Below are positions 26,070 to 38,921 of a DNA stretch of 64,000 bases, piece by piece (position 1 is the stretch's first letter; every line of letters starts with the position of its first letter). The stretch is from Ramazzottius varieornatus. Its lineage: Eukaryota; Tardigrada; Eutardigrada; Parachela; Ramazzottiidae. The notes beneath the pieces were generated by a model. It saw nothing but the letters and a program-made list of their open reading frames with translations. It was not told where the DNA came from and made no database searches. The stretch is taken from contig BDGG01000004.1 of assembly GCA_001949185.1 (NCBI GenBank), positions 29,566 through 93,565 of the forward strand, written 5' to 3'. The position numbers and the translations under genes are program-made.

Positions 26070-27996
26070 ATGGTGGTCATACCGATCATCAACAAGGATA
26101 CGGACGAGCTGAAGATCCTCCTGTACGAACGAATCCAACAGGAACATATCCAGCGCAGGATCGTCATGTTCATTGTCTGCATAGCCTTACTGTAAGTAGC
26201 AGAACTTCGACTGTTCGTTCAGAAGCAATAAGAAGCTGTGATAAGTTATGGAAACATCTGCCATCATGCCATGTTGGGGCTTGCGTGAAAGGTCATAAGC
26301 GCGCTAGGTTACGACATGCACGGTGTTGATAAGTGACGCTGAAATTGGCTGTCACGATTATAGCCACACTGAAGCTTACCAAGTGAAAATTATTTGGAAA
26401 AACCGTAGGAAACCTCCGCTAGACATCGAAACCCAAATCGTCTTTGCTTCAACTAGTGTCCAATGTCCAAAATTCCACGCTAAAAAATAATCAGGATGAA
26501 AGTATGAAATTCACTTGTCATTTTGCAGGTTGGATAACATGCTGTACATGGTCATCGTCCCCATCATCCCAACCTTCCTGCGGTCAGTGGGCGCCTGGGG
26601 TCCGCCCATCAACAACATCAGCGACCCGGACGTCGACCCGATCTATGAAGGGGAAGGCACCTACAACGGCTACCTCTTCGCTTCCAAAGCCTGTGTCCAG
26701 CTGCTGATCGGACCCTTCGCCGGTCACATCATCGACAAGATGGGTTACGAGAAGCCCATGATGTTCGGCCTGGTTATCATGTTCTTCTCCACAGGCATCT
26801 TTGCCTTCGGACAATCCTACGGCGTTCTCTTCACGGCTCGGTCCCTTCAAGGCGTCGGTTCGGCTTTCGCCGATACAGCCGGCCTGTCCATGATCGCTGA
26901 CCGTTTCAGTGATGAAGCTGAACGGTCAAAGATGCTGGGTATCGCCTTGGCTTTCATCTCTTTCGGCACACTGGTCGCACCGCCCTTCGGTGGCGTGCTA
27001 TACGACCACGCCGGCAAAGAAGCCCCCTTCATTATTCTGGCCATCATTTGCCTGGCGGATGCCGGAGGCTTGTTGATGGTCATGAAGCCCAAAGAGAACA
27101 TTGCACTGAAGACCGCGCTACAACGCCAGAAAACCATGGATGTCCCCAGAGAGTACATAGGCGAACTACCACCCGATGTCAAGCCAACTCCAATATGGAA
27201 GCTCTTCATGGACCCGTACATTGCCATCTGCGCAGGCGCCTTGGTCATGGCCAACGTCTCCCTCGCCTTCATCGAGCCGACCATATCAACGTGGATCGAG
27301 GATGAGATGAATGAGAAAAGTTCGACGGTGGCGGGCATGATTTGGTTACCGGCCTTCCTGCCGCACGTAGCAGGTGTCTGGCTAACCGTGTGGCTCTTAC
27401 AAACTCGACCAAAGTTCGGTTGGGCTTATGCGGCCATCGGGCTAGCTTTAGAAGGTCTCTTTTCGTTCATGATACCCATGGCCAGTAATGTGTGGGTGGT
27501 GATGATACCCATCTGCGTGATATGCTTTGGCATTGCCTTGATTGATACAGCGTTGTTACCGGCGTTAGGTTATCTGGTGGACGTTCGGCATGTGTCAGTC
27601 TACGGGTCGGTTTACGCCATCGCCGACATTTCGTATTCCACAGCCTATGCTTTTGGGCCCATTTTCGCCGGGAAGATCTTCGCGGCGTTGGGTTTCACAT
27701 GGTTGTGTGTATTGATTGGTATATCCAACTTGATGTATGTGCCGGTCTTGTATCTGTTGAAGAGTGCCTATACACACGACGCCATTTATGATGGAGCGAA
27801 TGCGGGAGAGTTTGATGCCGAGAAGAATTCCCAACTGAACGAATGGCAGGCCGAACAGCAAAAGTTTACACTGCAGCATACTGGCCCCAAGAATTTAATG
27901 AAGAATGGAAATTACGGGTCGATGAATCGATACACTCGCCAGTACGAAAAGGATACGGAGAGAATTTTGCCTGATGATGAGGAGGACGATTACTGA
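26070..27996 (+). CDS. SLC18A3: Vesicular acetylcholine transporter
   Basis: Two coding exons: 26070–26191 and 26529–27996; 529 residues (human 532). It is a 12-helix major facilitator protein of synaptic vesicles that exchanges protons for cytosolic acetylcholine. Landmarks are a short cytosolic N terminus ending QEHIQRRIVMFIVCIALL, TM1 LLDNMLYMVIVPIIP (Asp43), a glycine-rich loop before GYLFASKA, the DRFSDEAERSKMLGIALAF loop, LAFIEPTISTWIEDEM, and an acidic C-terminal tail ending DDEEDDY with a likely endocytosis or sorting role. The LDNMLYM motif favours the acetylcholine transporter over the monoamine transporter. The choline acetyltransferase gene follows 3.4 kb downstream on the same strand, as in the cholinergic locus of other animals. 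Confidence 0.95.
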
Positions 27997-30900
27997 GTCT
28001 CAGTTTTTCCTTCTTTCCGTTGGTCGATGGGGAGAACATGTTGACACCGCAAAAACGAGAAATTCAAACCGCGATCGATAAGTGCGGTTTTTGCGAATGT
28101 CACCAAGGCTCAGCAATGACGTCAATAGCCGAGTCTTTTTGCGCGAGTGTAAAAGCAATGTCGCCAAGTTGAACCAAGCGAAGAATGGCGCTAACGATGT
28201 CGCGTCTGAGCTCTACCTATTTTTTCTCCTGTTCTTCGAAATGTTTTCCTTCTGTAAGGGTCTCTGCTTTTTGTACGTGAATATGAAGAGGAAGATAATT
28301 TCAACGAACTAATTAAATTTACCAAAGATTTTATGTATCTATCTCATAAAAGCTAGCCAATACTTTCACTTTTCCCTTCCAATCGAAGCTGAGGCTCTGT
28401 TCAAATTTACCTAGCGTTGCGAATATTTTTAGCTACAGATGCTTGTACAAGTGGGACAGTTCCACCAATCGGTAATCTGGATAGAAAATACCAGAAACCT
28501 TGAATAAGAGTTATGCAGATGTTTCTGATTATTGGGCGAGACCGGGTACGCATATGGTGCTCCTTGCTCACCTGAAGGTTCGAATTCTACTTGGGCTGAT
28601 TGGGGCGTCCACACCTCTTTCGATAATGAAAAAAGGTTTCTGTTTGCCGTGATCGAGACAGACGGCATAAGGTTATGTTTACGTTTTGAACATTACTTTT
28701 TGATCAGCCAGATATCCAGACGTCCGTTCCTGTCTACAAACAAAGTCAATGAGCTTAACTCTCAGGTTTCGAACGCGCAAGTGCCCCGGACGATGCTCCC
28801 GAATAGAACACCACAGACTAACGAGTAGAGCGAACCACACGCACATTCCAAATGAATTTGCAGCTACTTTTAGTTTTTACTTTGCTTAAAACTGGCGAGG
28901 CTTTACGACCAGTGCCGGTCATCCAGCCCAGGCGTGACCTGCCGTGAAGTAACTATGCAGGTTAATATACAGTTGGTACATGCGGGCTACTTCCTTGATG
29001 AGCTTAAGCTCCGCCTTGATACAGCTTGAGTTTTCCTGTCCTTAGCGATGCCTCTAACCAAGTCTAATAAAGCTAATTCTCGTATGCTACAGCCCAATGT
29101 CTTATGCTCGTATGCTACCGGTACTTGGTCTGAGCAACAAGTACGTTCATTCACGGAACCGATTTCAGTGCCCCAAATAACCTATCTTAGAAATTGTAAA
29201 TTTTACCCGGAGGTGGCGGTACTCGAGGTGAAACAAACAGTAAACAGCGAGACAAGCGTAGCATGTGAATCTGGGCGCAGTCGTCTGAGAAACAGCAGAC
29301 ATTTGTGGACCAGGAAGGCAGCCGCACCCTTTTGACTCGATCGCCACCCGGAAAAGCCGACTGTTTTCCAATTAATTCAGTATGGTTCGATTGGTTTGCG
29401 TACGGTATGGCTCGGCTTGAGAAAGTTAGTGTAACCCCGTAGAAGAGGAGGAATTTATCGGCGCAATTGCCAGGAAAAACACAGAAGCCAGCTTATCCAC
29501 TTAGCTGAAGCGTCGCTTACTTTGATCGAACATTGAGACGGACAACCTAAATGGCTTCCAGCTTTGGAGTGATAACAACTCAAGCTGCAAGATTATTCGA
29601 CAAGAAAACTTATCGATTAGAAATGAAAGATGAGAAAGTTACCAATGTGCGTCACTGGCAAGATGGATGCCACTCAATCAAGGTCACTTTCGTCTCGTTA
29701 AACAGCTCTGGTTAAGAAGAACATACCGGGACTAACTCAGCTCAGAACCGACCTCCCTGGGAATTTTAAAGAAACTCGTGGTTCGAAAAAATAAGGTGAA
29801 ACGTTTTCTTAATTCTTTAGATGGAAGGCAGGTATGCGAAACTTACGAGACTGGAGTCTTAAGTGGCGCACCTTTCCGAAACTACTGGCTGCAAGAGTGC
29901 GCCACTTGGAATGTGATAATGTATTTACGTTTGCCGGCCTCTCAAGTTAAAATTAATATACAGATAAAATGGGAAATGACAGTGGTTGATATTTGGGGAA
30001 GGGATTCAGAGCTCAGCTTGCTGATGGTCAGTTTCCGGCGGGCATCCGGGGGAAGATTGTTGTCTTTGTCAGTGTGTCGACATGTGTAGCCTCAATGAGC
30101 AGCAAGGCAAACGATGGGGCTGGAAGAGATCGTTAGCTGACGTCAAGCAGGACGGATGATGCTAGGACACTTATTTTGCTTGATTTGAGGCCAAAAGTTT
30201 TGATCTGTTTGATATGCACGTTCGATACATGTGATGCACTCAGAGTGGGTATTTGGCAGTCGAGAGGAAAATTGACCAGAATGAAACTGTCACGGGAAAC
30301 CATGGATTCTCTTCCAAAGCCGCAGCGCATTCTTTGTACACAATCGATTAACGCAATTTGTCCCATTTTCACCCAAATTGTTACGTGCTCGAGAAGCCTT
30401 CCGACCATCCAACAAAATCTGCCACATGGGTTCCGTACCTAATTTCAGTCAGTTCGTTATCAGAAATTAGGGCACCTTTACCATAACCCAAACCCCGCCT
30501 TCTATGCATCAGGACAGAAGAAAAACCAGCTCTGTTCTAATGTTACTCATTCGTCAAATTCCGGTGTTCAAAAACCCGGAAAAATAATTCGCTACAGGTT
30601 TCTGTAATACGCGTGTAGAACAGATCTGAGATATTGCTGAAAGAAATCAGCCTTGTGCTGAAAGTGTGGAATGGCGTTTGACGGATCCTTTTTTGATTGA
30701 CCACCATGATTTTAGGAAAGATGCGTAGAAGAGTCCATCACGCTGAAGGACAACAACCTTCAACAACCGCAGTGCAAAACGCTTCGGTCCACCGTCATGG
30801 TCATAAAAGAAGGAAGAAACTTCTCGGCAGTAAAAGAAGCTTCCTTCTGATGTAACGACAGCGCGATGTCAAGATCGCCACCGGAAATCGATGGCAACAA

Positions 30901-31412
30901 ATCAGTCATGTTGCACCAGGCTCCCTCCTTCCCCTTTTCCCTCTCCATCCACTTCCGTCATTTCCGCTGACTGCTCAACGTCTTGCCCAACCCCATCTCA
31001 TGTCATCGCGAGTGCTAGCCAGAGTTTCTTGGGAGAGTTCGTGTCCTTCTCGCACTAACTGTCTTGCTCTCCCTAATGACTCGTGTACACAGCCGCAGCA
31101 TTTGTAAACTTGTCAACGACCAAACCAATCGGTTGGCAAGAGGGCATTTCTTCCCCCCTAGCCTTGTGCTCAACACGTATGCCCCATCTTATTTCGGTCA
31201 GAAGAACCTCAGCTAGAACGTCTCCCACTTCGACAATACTTTCTTTACCCCCTTAAAATCTTGGGCAAATACCCAATGCCGTCATTCGTAAAAGCTTCGA
31301 TACAGTCTACTTTCTTCCGGAGGTTTACTCGATAGTTTTTCACCTTTCGATCGGGCTGTGATTTCTGCTTCTTCCTAAAGTCTAGTGACCTTTCGACTCG
31401 CCGGTTTATACG
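27997..31412 (+). other. VAChT–ChAT spacer
   Basis: About 3.4 kb between the transporter stop and the acetyltransferase start codon. If transcription follows the classical locus, this is part of a long acetyltransferase intron with leader exons upstream. Open frames here (e.g. 29048–29335, 29778–30089, 30133–30408) are short and show no family signal. It contains a 47-base hairpin at 29861–29907. The last ~300 bases before 31413 are pyrimidine-rich, as expected near a promoter or splice acceptor. Confidence 0.5.
29861..29907. repeat. Short hairpin repeat AAGTGGCGCA, copy 1
   Basis: A 47-base unit whose ends AAGTGGCGCAC and GTGCGCCACTT are perfect inverted repeats. Similar hairpins lie at 33139–33194 and, with weaker similarity, at 45024–45063. 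Confidence 0.6.
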
Positions 31413-34400
31413 ATGGCACCGACGAAATATGAAATTCCTCCGAAGTTACCTGTGCCTTCCATGAAAGACTGTTTCAAATCGTATCTCGATGACCTTAGCG
31501 CTATCATACCACAAGAAGAATGGGAAAAGACACGCGCCTTGGTGCAAGAATTCACGGCCAAAGATGGACTTGGTCCGATCCTTCATAAGACACTCGAAGA
31601 ACTGGCCGAACGAGTGGAAAACTGGGTAAGCGGATAATCTTCACCCGGTCTTTTCGCTTTAATAGTTTTAAGCAAGAAATGTCAGAAAAGCTGAGGTCGA
31701 CGCCATGCAGTGAAGATTGACCAGTAGCCAGTGTTGGGCCAATGGGCCTCTTGGGATAAACGGTTTGAAGGATCGGCCTGTCAACACAGTGGCATCTTCG
31801 AAAGACAAATCCTTCCGACAAACTGCAAATCCACTTTGACTGTGCATGGAAGCGGAACGACTTTGATCCCTTGTTAGGCCCCCTTCACACCACAACCAGA
31901 CTTTACACTAATTTCCCCGGTCGCTCGTTATCCTCAGCGGCCAAGGGCAATTTGAATATTAAGTGATCTGCATCGTTAGAACAGCACAAATTGAGATCCT
32001 TTCAGTTTCTTTTTTCCCGGCCAATGACACTGAACGAAATTTATCTGAACCTTCCCCAACAACTCATTCCTGACCAAATATAAATTCTGGTACGCATTTT
32101 TTTCCAGGCACACGACTTCTGGCTGGACGACATGTACTTCAAGGTTGGGCTCGCCTTGCCGGTCAACTCCAACCCAGGCATGGTTTTGCGGAGACAGAAT
32201 TTCACGTCAGACTCAGAATGGTTGAGGTAAGCCTGCGCGAGTCGATCGAAGGTTTCCTCAAGTACCACTTGTGACAAAAAGCCAAGGTGACTTCCAAAAA
32301 GGAATGTTTGGATTTCATCAGAAAATTTTAAAGACGTTTGCTTGTACCCTACGAGAAGATCCCTTCCGTGTTGTTGAACTGAATCACGTGAATGGTTTCA
32401 GAGAGACATGTCTACGTAGAATCAAGCCCAGGGCTTGAGCCACTTGACTGTCCGTCAATCTTGTTTTCCATGCTGATCAAACTTTGATCAGCGGGGGCAA
32501 AATCGATAGTTTCGAAGGTAGAAAGGGGAATAATATTGATTACGCCACTGGCTATCGAATGGCGCCGCCAATTACACGTGGCTTTGTGCAGTAACCCGAT
32601 CGTCAAATTAAACCTTCGACTTCGTGTCTAGCCTTACCGTGGATAATGAGGCCATTATGGCGGATGTTGATTGCAGATTTGCGGCGGAAGTGATGTACGG
32701 TGCGGTGGAGTACAAACTGCTGATTGATGGCGAGGACGTTCCCCAGAATTACACGCGCGAACATGACCCCCTAGACATGCAACAGTATCGCAATATCTTC
32801 CCCACATATCGTCGGCCAGGACTGATCAAGGACCAGCGAATTCGGTTCAGCGGCTCGGAACATTGTATCGTCGTAACGAAAGGCCAGTTCTTCCAGCTGA
32901 ATCTGTTCAACGACGGAGAGATTAATACACCGGCGGAACTGGCCAGCGAACTGACGTGGATCGTCGACCATGCGGAAGATGATCCACAGTTGTCGGTGGG
33001 CTTGTTGACCACCATGGCGAGGCGCGAATGGGCCCAGGTCCACAAAATACTCTCTGCAGGTAACTACTATGGAATACAGATTTGAACGATGCAAGCTACG
33101 CAACACCGTGGTGAGATGGCAAGTTTTGGTCATTCGCTTCAAGTGGCGTAGACTTTCGGTTAATAGTGTGACAATGGAAGCATGCGCCACTTGAGATGGC
33201 AATCCGGTTCGGTTCGTCTCGTCTCAGTTCTTGATGTTGCTGACGAACGCATGCATAAAAAGCACAACGATAAACGTTCCGGACAGTTGCAAAATTTTTC
33301 AATTGGTCCATTGAACCAGGATTTCGTTTCAGCTAAGACAAACGAAAAGTCACTAGCGATCATCGAAAGCAGCTTATTCCTGTTATGCCTGGACGATGAG
33401 TGCCAAGTGATGAGCGATATCGATGTTAACGAAGAGACGACCACACTGCACGAAATGATCCACGGCGGTGGCTCAGCTGCCCACAGTCGTAACCGATGGT
33501 TCGAGAAGCCCCTGCAATTGATCGTCAATCGCCAGGGCTATTGCGGTCTCAACTATGAGCACTCTTCGGCGGAAGGCATCCCGGTAGTGGCTATGATTGA
33601 ATCGGCCTACAAACGAGCGTGAGTAGTCTTCTCCTCCCTTATACTGCTTGACCAGTTCCACCCTATGGCCGGTATTTAAATCGGTATACATAGGCAAGCA
33701 TGGAAGAAGAATCAAGAGATCGAAATGCAACGAGGCCGTCATCCAAAAATGACACGCAGGGAATCGACCATCAGTCTGGGCAATGGCCGCACTCACTCTA
33801 CTACCAGCACAGGGATAAATGATGGCCAGCCTATCGATGGCATACAGGAAGAGAGTGTCGATGGCCATGGAATACAGGACAAAGAGAAACAAGGCGATGA
33901 TGACATCTTCAATGAAACTAGCCCGAAGCATCTGAAGTGGAACTTATCGGATGAACTGCTGACCATCCTGGACGCCACCTGCCACGATATCGATCGGTAC
34001 GCGGTATTTGTGAAAGTTGGGGCATCTCCCATTCAGTTACGAAGCTGGTGACCCGGATAATACGCCCGTTTTGTCCTTGTGTAGTCTTGCGGGTGATTTG
34101 GAGCTGCGAGTGTATCGCTTCGACCTCTTTGGCAAGAACGTGCCCAAACAGTTCAAGATGAGTCCGGACTGCTTCGTGCAACTGGCTCTCCAGCTAGCTT
34201 TCTACAAGTAAGTTGGGTTACACAACAGGTAACTCGAAATTCATTCTTATCGAAAAATCACTGATAAAATACACGTAGACGAAGGCAGAACCAGAGTGAA
34301 ACAATATCATTTCTACAGGTTGACTCAGATCAAGCCGACGGATTTTGAAAATCTATATCAAATCTGCTCTTGGCTCGTTACAGTCAGTCGTCAGTTCGTT

Positions 34401-36174
34401 CGATAGATCATCATCAGATCTTGCAATTTGTATGAGTTTTATGGTCGTAACTTTGATCGCTTGATTGGTATGACCAACAGAAAACTACCCATTTTACTGG
34501 TGAAAACTAGCCTTTATCAGCAGAATTTCTTTACTGCTCGCGAAAGACTGTCGTGTTGGCTCGTAGTATTTTCTTGCGGTCAAAAACTATTTGAGGTAAT
34601 TTACAAAAAATGATTGATCACATTTGAATCACTTTCGAAGAAGCAATTGAAAATCATCGACAAAATATTTTCAAGTTTTTGCTCACTAACAGGTTCAATG
34701 ACCATTGTTTCCACCACGTCAAGAAACTTCAGCAGAAGATTTACTTTTCCTATACCAGAATGCCGTCTCAACAAAACTGCATGAGCGGAATTTTTCATAA
34801 ATTTCGCACAGTGGAACAGGAGCCCAAACTTGGCCATATTTCCATCGAAATACACCCTCGGTTTCCGTGTACTCCGGAGTTTTTGAAACTTGATTTCGAG
34901 TCGATCGCGCGATCTCAATGAGATTTCCAGAAAATAATGGTAAGAATTTGGGCTATTCGGGGACAAGATTTGAAGGCGAAGTATCACAGAATATTTCATA
35001 GCCTCTCAAAGTCCGTCGGCTTGATCTGAATCAACCTGTAGTGTGTTCACTGCAGTGGGGGCGGCTCTTGAAAACCGTTGATAAATTGTTGCGGTTGATC
35101 GGATCCTTGATTGACGGGGCGGACTTTGACCACGTGTCTTTGAGAGCACACACTGTACGCAAGAAGCACGTGGTCAAAGTCGGCACTGTCAATCAAAAGC
35201 TAAAGTACGATCAACAACTAAAGTCGGCCCTGAGCTATATTTACGGTTGATTGTCTACGGTGTGTCAACGGTTTTCCAGCAACGCCTGCACTGCAGTGAA
35301 CACATTAGAAGTGATATTGTTCAACTCTGGCAGAACATGATATAGTCGTCGTTGCAGATCGCACGGCCATCTGGTGGCGACTTACGAGTCAGCATCGATC
35401 CGCCGCTTCACTCAGGGCAGGGTGGACGTCATCCGTGCTGCCACCAAGGAAGCAAAGCGCTGGGTGGAAGCAATGACTCTCAATGGACGAAGCAAGGAAG
35501 AAATGCTAAAGTTGTTCTGGGATGCCATGGAAAAACAAACTGATGTTATGAACAAGGTAACTCCACATCACCGATGGAAAAGTTTGAAGTACCGGCAGGC
35601 GAATAATAGCCTATATTATACTAATTTTCTACCACTAGATACTAAATATTGTACTAATTTTTACTTCTGGAGCTACGCATGTATGCCCATCACGACCGAC
35701 TGGTTGAAATATCGATAATATTAATAATTATGGTGATTTTCTACGATTCTTCATCGTAGGCAATTCGAGGCCAAGGCGTCGATAACTATTTCATTGCTTT
35801 GCGGGAGATCGGAACTGCATTGACCGGCGCGGTTCCCGACGTCTTTGACGACGAGAACTTCAAATACTTCAACAGCTTCTACTTGTCCACGAGCCAGGTA
35901 GAACACGTTCAGCCTTGTTACAAAATCATTGAGGAACACTAACCTAGCTTTTGGATTTTTACAGGTTCCAACGAGTGACGAGAAGACGTTCATGGGTTAC
36001 GGACCCGTTATTCCCGGTGGTTATGGATGTTCCTACAATCTCCACGAGAAACAGATTCTGTTTTGCATCTCCAGTTGGAGAAGCTGCACAAAGACCAGTA
36101 CAAAACTGTTTTCCGGAAATCTCGATGAAGGCCTCTTAGAGATGCAAGAACTCCTACAAAATACTTCCTCATGA
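31413..36174 (+). CDS. CHAT: Choline acetyltransferase
   Basis: Nine coding exons: 31413–31625, 32108–32226, 32677–33059, 33333–33618, 33694–33996, 34085–34207, 35358–35556, 35760–35897, 35965–36174; 657 residues in continuous frame. It makes acetylcholine from choline and acetyl-CoA in the nerve terminal cytosol. The carnitine/choline acyltransferase fold is shown by KLPVPSMKDCFKSYL, FWLDDMYF, LALPVNSNPG, RFAAEVMYGAVEYK, MIHGGG, NRWFEKPLQLIV, catalytic His315 in YEHSSAEG, LALQLAFYK, TYESASIRRF.QGRVD, STSQVPTSDE and GYGPVIPGGYGCSYN. The fifth exon adds about 50 polar, low-complexity residues between the catalytic domain lobes, absent from vertebrate enzymes as I remember them. Two foldback elements lie in the sixth intron and a short hairpin in the third. 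Confidence 0.96.
33139..33194. repeat. Short hairpin repeat AAGTGGCG, copy 2
   Basis: Lies in the third intron of the choline acetyltransferase gene. Ends TCAAGTGGCG and CGCCACTTGA are inverted repeats, and the core shares a GACTTTC-like stretch with copy 1. Confidence 0.6.
34316..35038. mobile_element. Non-autonomous TA-flanked element in ChAT intron
   Basis: A 723-base element with 33-base terminal inverted repeats beginning CAGGTTGA (34316–34348 and 35006–35038; 31 of 33 positions match) and a TA on both sides. There is no transposase. A minus-strand open frame of 132 codons inside (34601–34999) has no recognised family. TA target and CAGG ends suggest mobilisation by a Tc1/mariner-type enzyme. 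Confidence 0.8.
35042..35304. mobile_element. Foldback MITE in ChAT intron
   Basis: 263 bases starting TGTGTTCACTGCAGTG and ending with its exact inverse. The interior is also imperfectly palindromic: GACTTTGACCACGTG near 35120 and CACGTGGTCAAAGTC near 35167, with further TTGATC/GATCAA and ACCGTTG/CAACGGT pairs. The whole element can fold into one long hairpin with a loop near 35138–35165. It abuts the previous element with a few bases between them. Confidence 0.85.
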
Positions 36175-38921
36175 ATCAGCTTATGCTTTCCCTTGTAGCG
36201 TCTCCTATGTTTCAGACAAAAAAGTGCAAGTTTCGTCTAGAGTTTTAGTTTACGTTGTTTGTCCCGTATATAGATTGCTTTATTGAAAGAATTTATTTTG
36301 GTCGTTTTGACGTTAAAGAAAACTCTCCACCGCGCAATGTTTGGCTGTTTTTTTTATCTTGCTTGAGATGCTTTCGCCTGCTCTGCCCTCAGATGCCGCT
36401 TTGCAATAACTATACTGAAGATCCTGTCCCTGTGCTAAGTTATCGTCAAACAAAACGTAGCATGGTCCTTTCAGAGAAACCTCTCAACGTTTTAAATTAA
36501 AGTGGTTCATGTACAACGGTTTTCCAATGCTCGTACGTGTATCAATAGTACGATATAGCCGTCCGGTGCACAGCATTCCATAGACTTTATACAGTGTAGC
36601 AAGAAATTAACCGTCGAAAATGGGTGTTAGAAAGAGCCAGATGGAAACGGCCAATGAAATTTGCGCATGCGGCGAACTAAGACCGTTATTGATCACAAAA
36701 TGATTAAGTTCCCGTTTGATTGTCACGCCAATTATCGACGGTTAACTTTTTGGTGCACTGTAGTAGAGATTGCATGTACGTGGTCCGTATCCCAAGAAAA
36801 AAATCGTAGATTCGGAGTGCACCGCACTAGGGGATCCTGTGTGTTAGTAGCAATATGTACAGTGACTCTACTAAACTGCACCTGTGCGCGCATCACGTGT
36901 GCATTGCGACTTGATCGATCAATAAGAAAACGTATTTGATTGCTTGATTGATGCAGTCGGCGTTGAGATTTTTCTTCGAATGATTGGTTGATTTTTTTAT
37001 CGTTCGAGCCATTTTGGTACGGTTGATTATTTGACTGGCTTTCATTGATTTTTGATGATCTGTTCACCCGGATTGATGATCCAATCCATCCGGATTGAAG
37101 ATCGATACGACCGACTTAGTTCGGTCTTTCGTCGAAAGATCGGGCCAGATCGGCGGCCGGCTGACAGGCTGTCATGTCACATGGAGGTCAAACATGACAG
37201 TTTGACGGTCGACTACGCAATGTTTTGTTTTTCTGCCTTCGCAGCTGTCTAATTCTCTTATTTAGCCCTGTCGTCCGCTCAACTTTTCCCACACTCAAAC
37301 TCCTCCTGCCACCACCTCCCGATCTCACTCCGTTCAGCTGCCTGTTGGCAGAATTATGGTGTTCATCTTCACAGAATAATCGATTTGGAATATTTCAACA
37401 GAATGAATCATCAGCGCTTTCACTAAAATTAGTCCCTTGTCATGAAGCTGATTTCTGAAGCTGTGCAAGACAATTTTGCCATGCTTGGAAACTTAAGAAG
37501 ATGATATACTTGTGGCTCGAACTCTGGGGCTTCTAGGAAGACGTGTGCTAATCTTCACAAGTTAAAGACGGAAGAAAAACAAGCATGTTCTTGCTTCTGT
37601 TCTGGTGATAAAAGCGTTTGAATTTGCTTCGGCCCACGTACTTGTGCAGCTTGATCAGCTATCATGGCTTTCCTACCAGTAGCGAACGATCTTAAGCATC
37701 TTCGAATGTAGAAGTCGTTCAGTTACAGCAGGGATACTCAGCTCAGCAAGGTCTTAGTGGGGATCAGCTGTTCCGAGTGTATGAGTTGGATGTGTTCAGA
37801 TGTCTAGAAAATGCTAGGATCGACAAGATCGAGAAGAGGATAAGAGTCCAGGAAAGTGGGAAAAGGTACAGGAAGGTGGTCGGTTATCAACGCCAACAGG
37901 ATCATTCAAACTGCGATACAGTTTCATCATCAACAACTCCCAGAAATTGCCAACTTCTACATGCCGGTGCACAGCCTGTGCTCGACCATTTATGCGCCGG
38001 TTGAGGTAAGTGTACCCTGTGCGGCACAAACGTAAGTACGGAATACACTTCGGCTATTACTTTGCTACGTACTCTTTTTTTCTTGGGATCATACGAGTAA
38101 TGTACAAGGGCGTGGGTGTATGTGCAGCGCACTGCCAAGCTGAGCCAGCACGGCCAGCTGCAGCAATAAGAGCAATTTTCCACGATCGAACTACCCGCCT
38201 GTGCTTGACAGACACCCGTATGAATTAACAGTTCACTGCTGCGTGGCAAGCTCTTCCAGCTTCAAGTCCGATCATTGCGAACAGTTGCCAGTCAGAGCGA
38301 TCAAACGATCGGATGAGGGCTCTTCTGCGCCAACCAGCACAGGCCTCCAGCGTGCTAAAACGTCACGTTTTCAACAGCCAGTCGAAAACTGAGCCTAAAA
38401 CAAGCGCCTATATAGTACGATTGTGCGACCGCTGCGCCTTCCGTATCGACGGGTCGAATGCGTGTACGAAGTAAACATCACAATTCGGACGTAGTGATTT
38501 TCTCGTCATAAACCGGGCGGTCTAGAATTTCGTACCTCGTGGCCCGATCCGTTTGTTTTCAATGCTATCTTGTGGAGAAAGATCTTCCCTATCTAGCCAA
38601 ACAGATTTGAGCACACACATAGCCTAGACCTTGAAGATACAATGCTCGGAAGAAAGGAGAGTTGCTGTGATGCTTAAAAGCCTGGAAAAAACTCAACAGC
38701 GAGGCCGACAGGGGCGCTGTTGTCGCTTTTCGCGATTGATTGTGATCTACGTCATAGAGTCGGTTTCAATTATTTTGGGGATCCTATAAGTAAAGTAAGC
38801 CGTAGGATGTTTGCCATGACGTACGTCCGCCAGTGGGCAATGGTAGAGCACTGACGCAATACCGCATCGCCGTTTTTACAAAAGCTCCTTCGTTCGCGAT
38901 ATTACGAGAACTTCTGGCAAG
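36175..38921. other. Intergenic with MITE, no gene
   Basis: About 2.7 kb after choline acetyltransferase. Apart from the MITE at 36592–36760 and a small palindromic stretch around CTGTCATG/CATGACAG near 37165–37202, I see no gene. Open frames such as 37777–38004 and 38010–38228 are short and unconvincing. Confidence 0.4.
36592..36760. mobile_element. MITE family A, copy 1
   Basis: 169 bases flanked by TA. Ends CAGTGTAGCAAGAAATTAACC and GGTTAAC…GTGCACTG form imperfect inverted repeats of about 30 bases. The interior (AGCCAGATGGAAACGGCCAA) matches the copy at 45988–46154. Confidence 0.85.

Noticed and set aside
28570-28600. GGTTCGAATTC, like a tRNA T-arm
   Set aside because: No matching acceptor stem, D-arm or anticodon arm around it.
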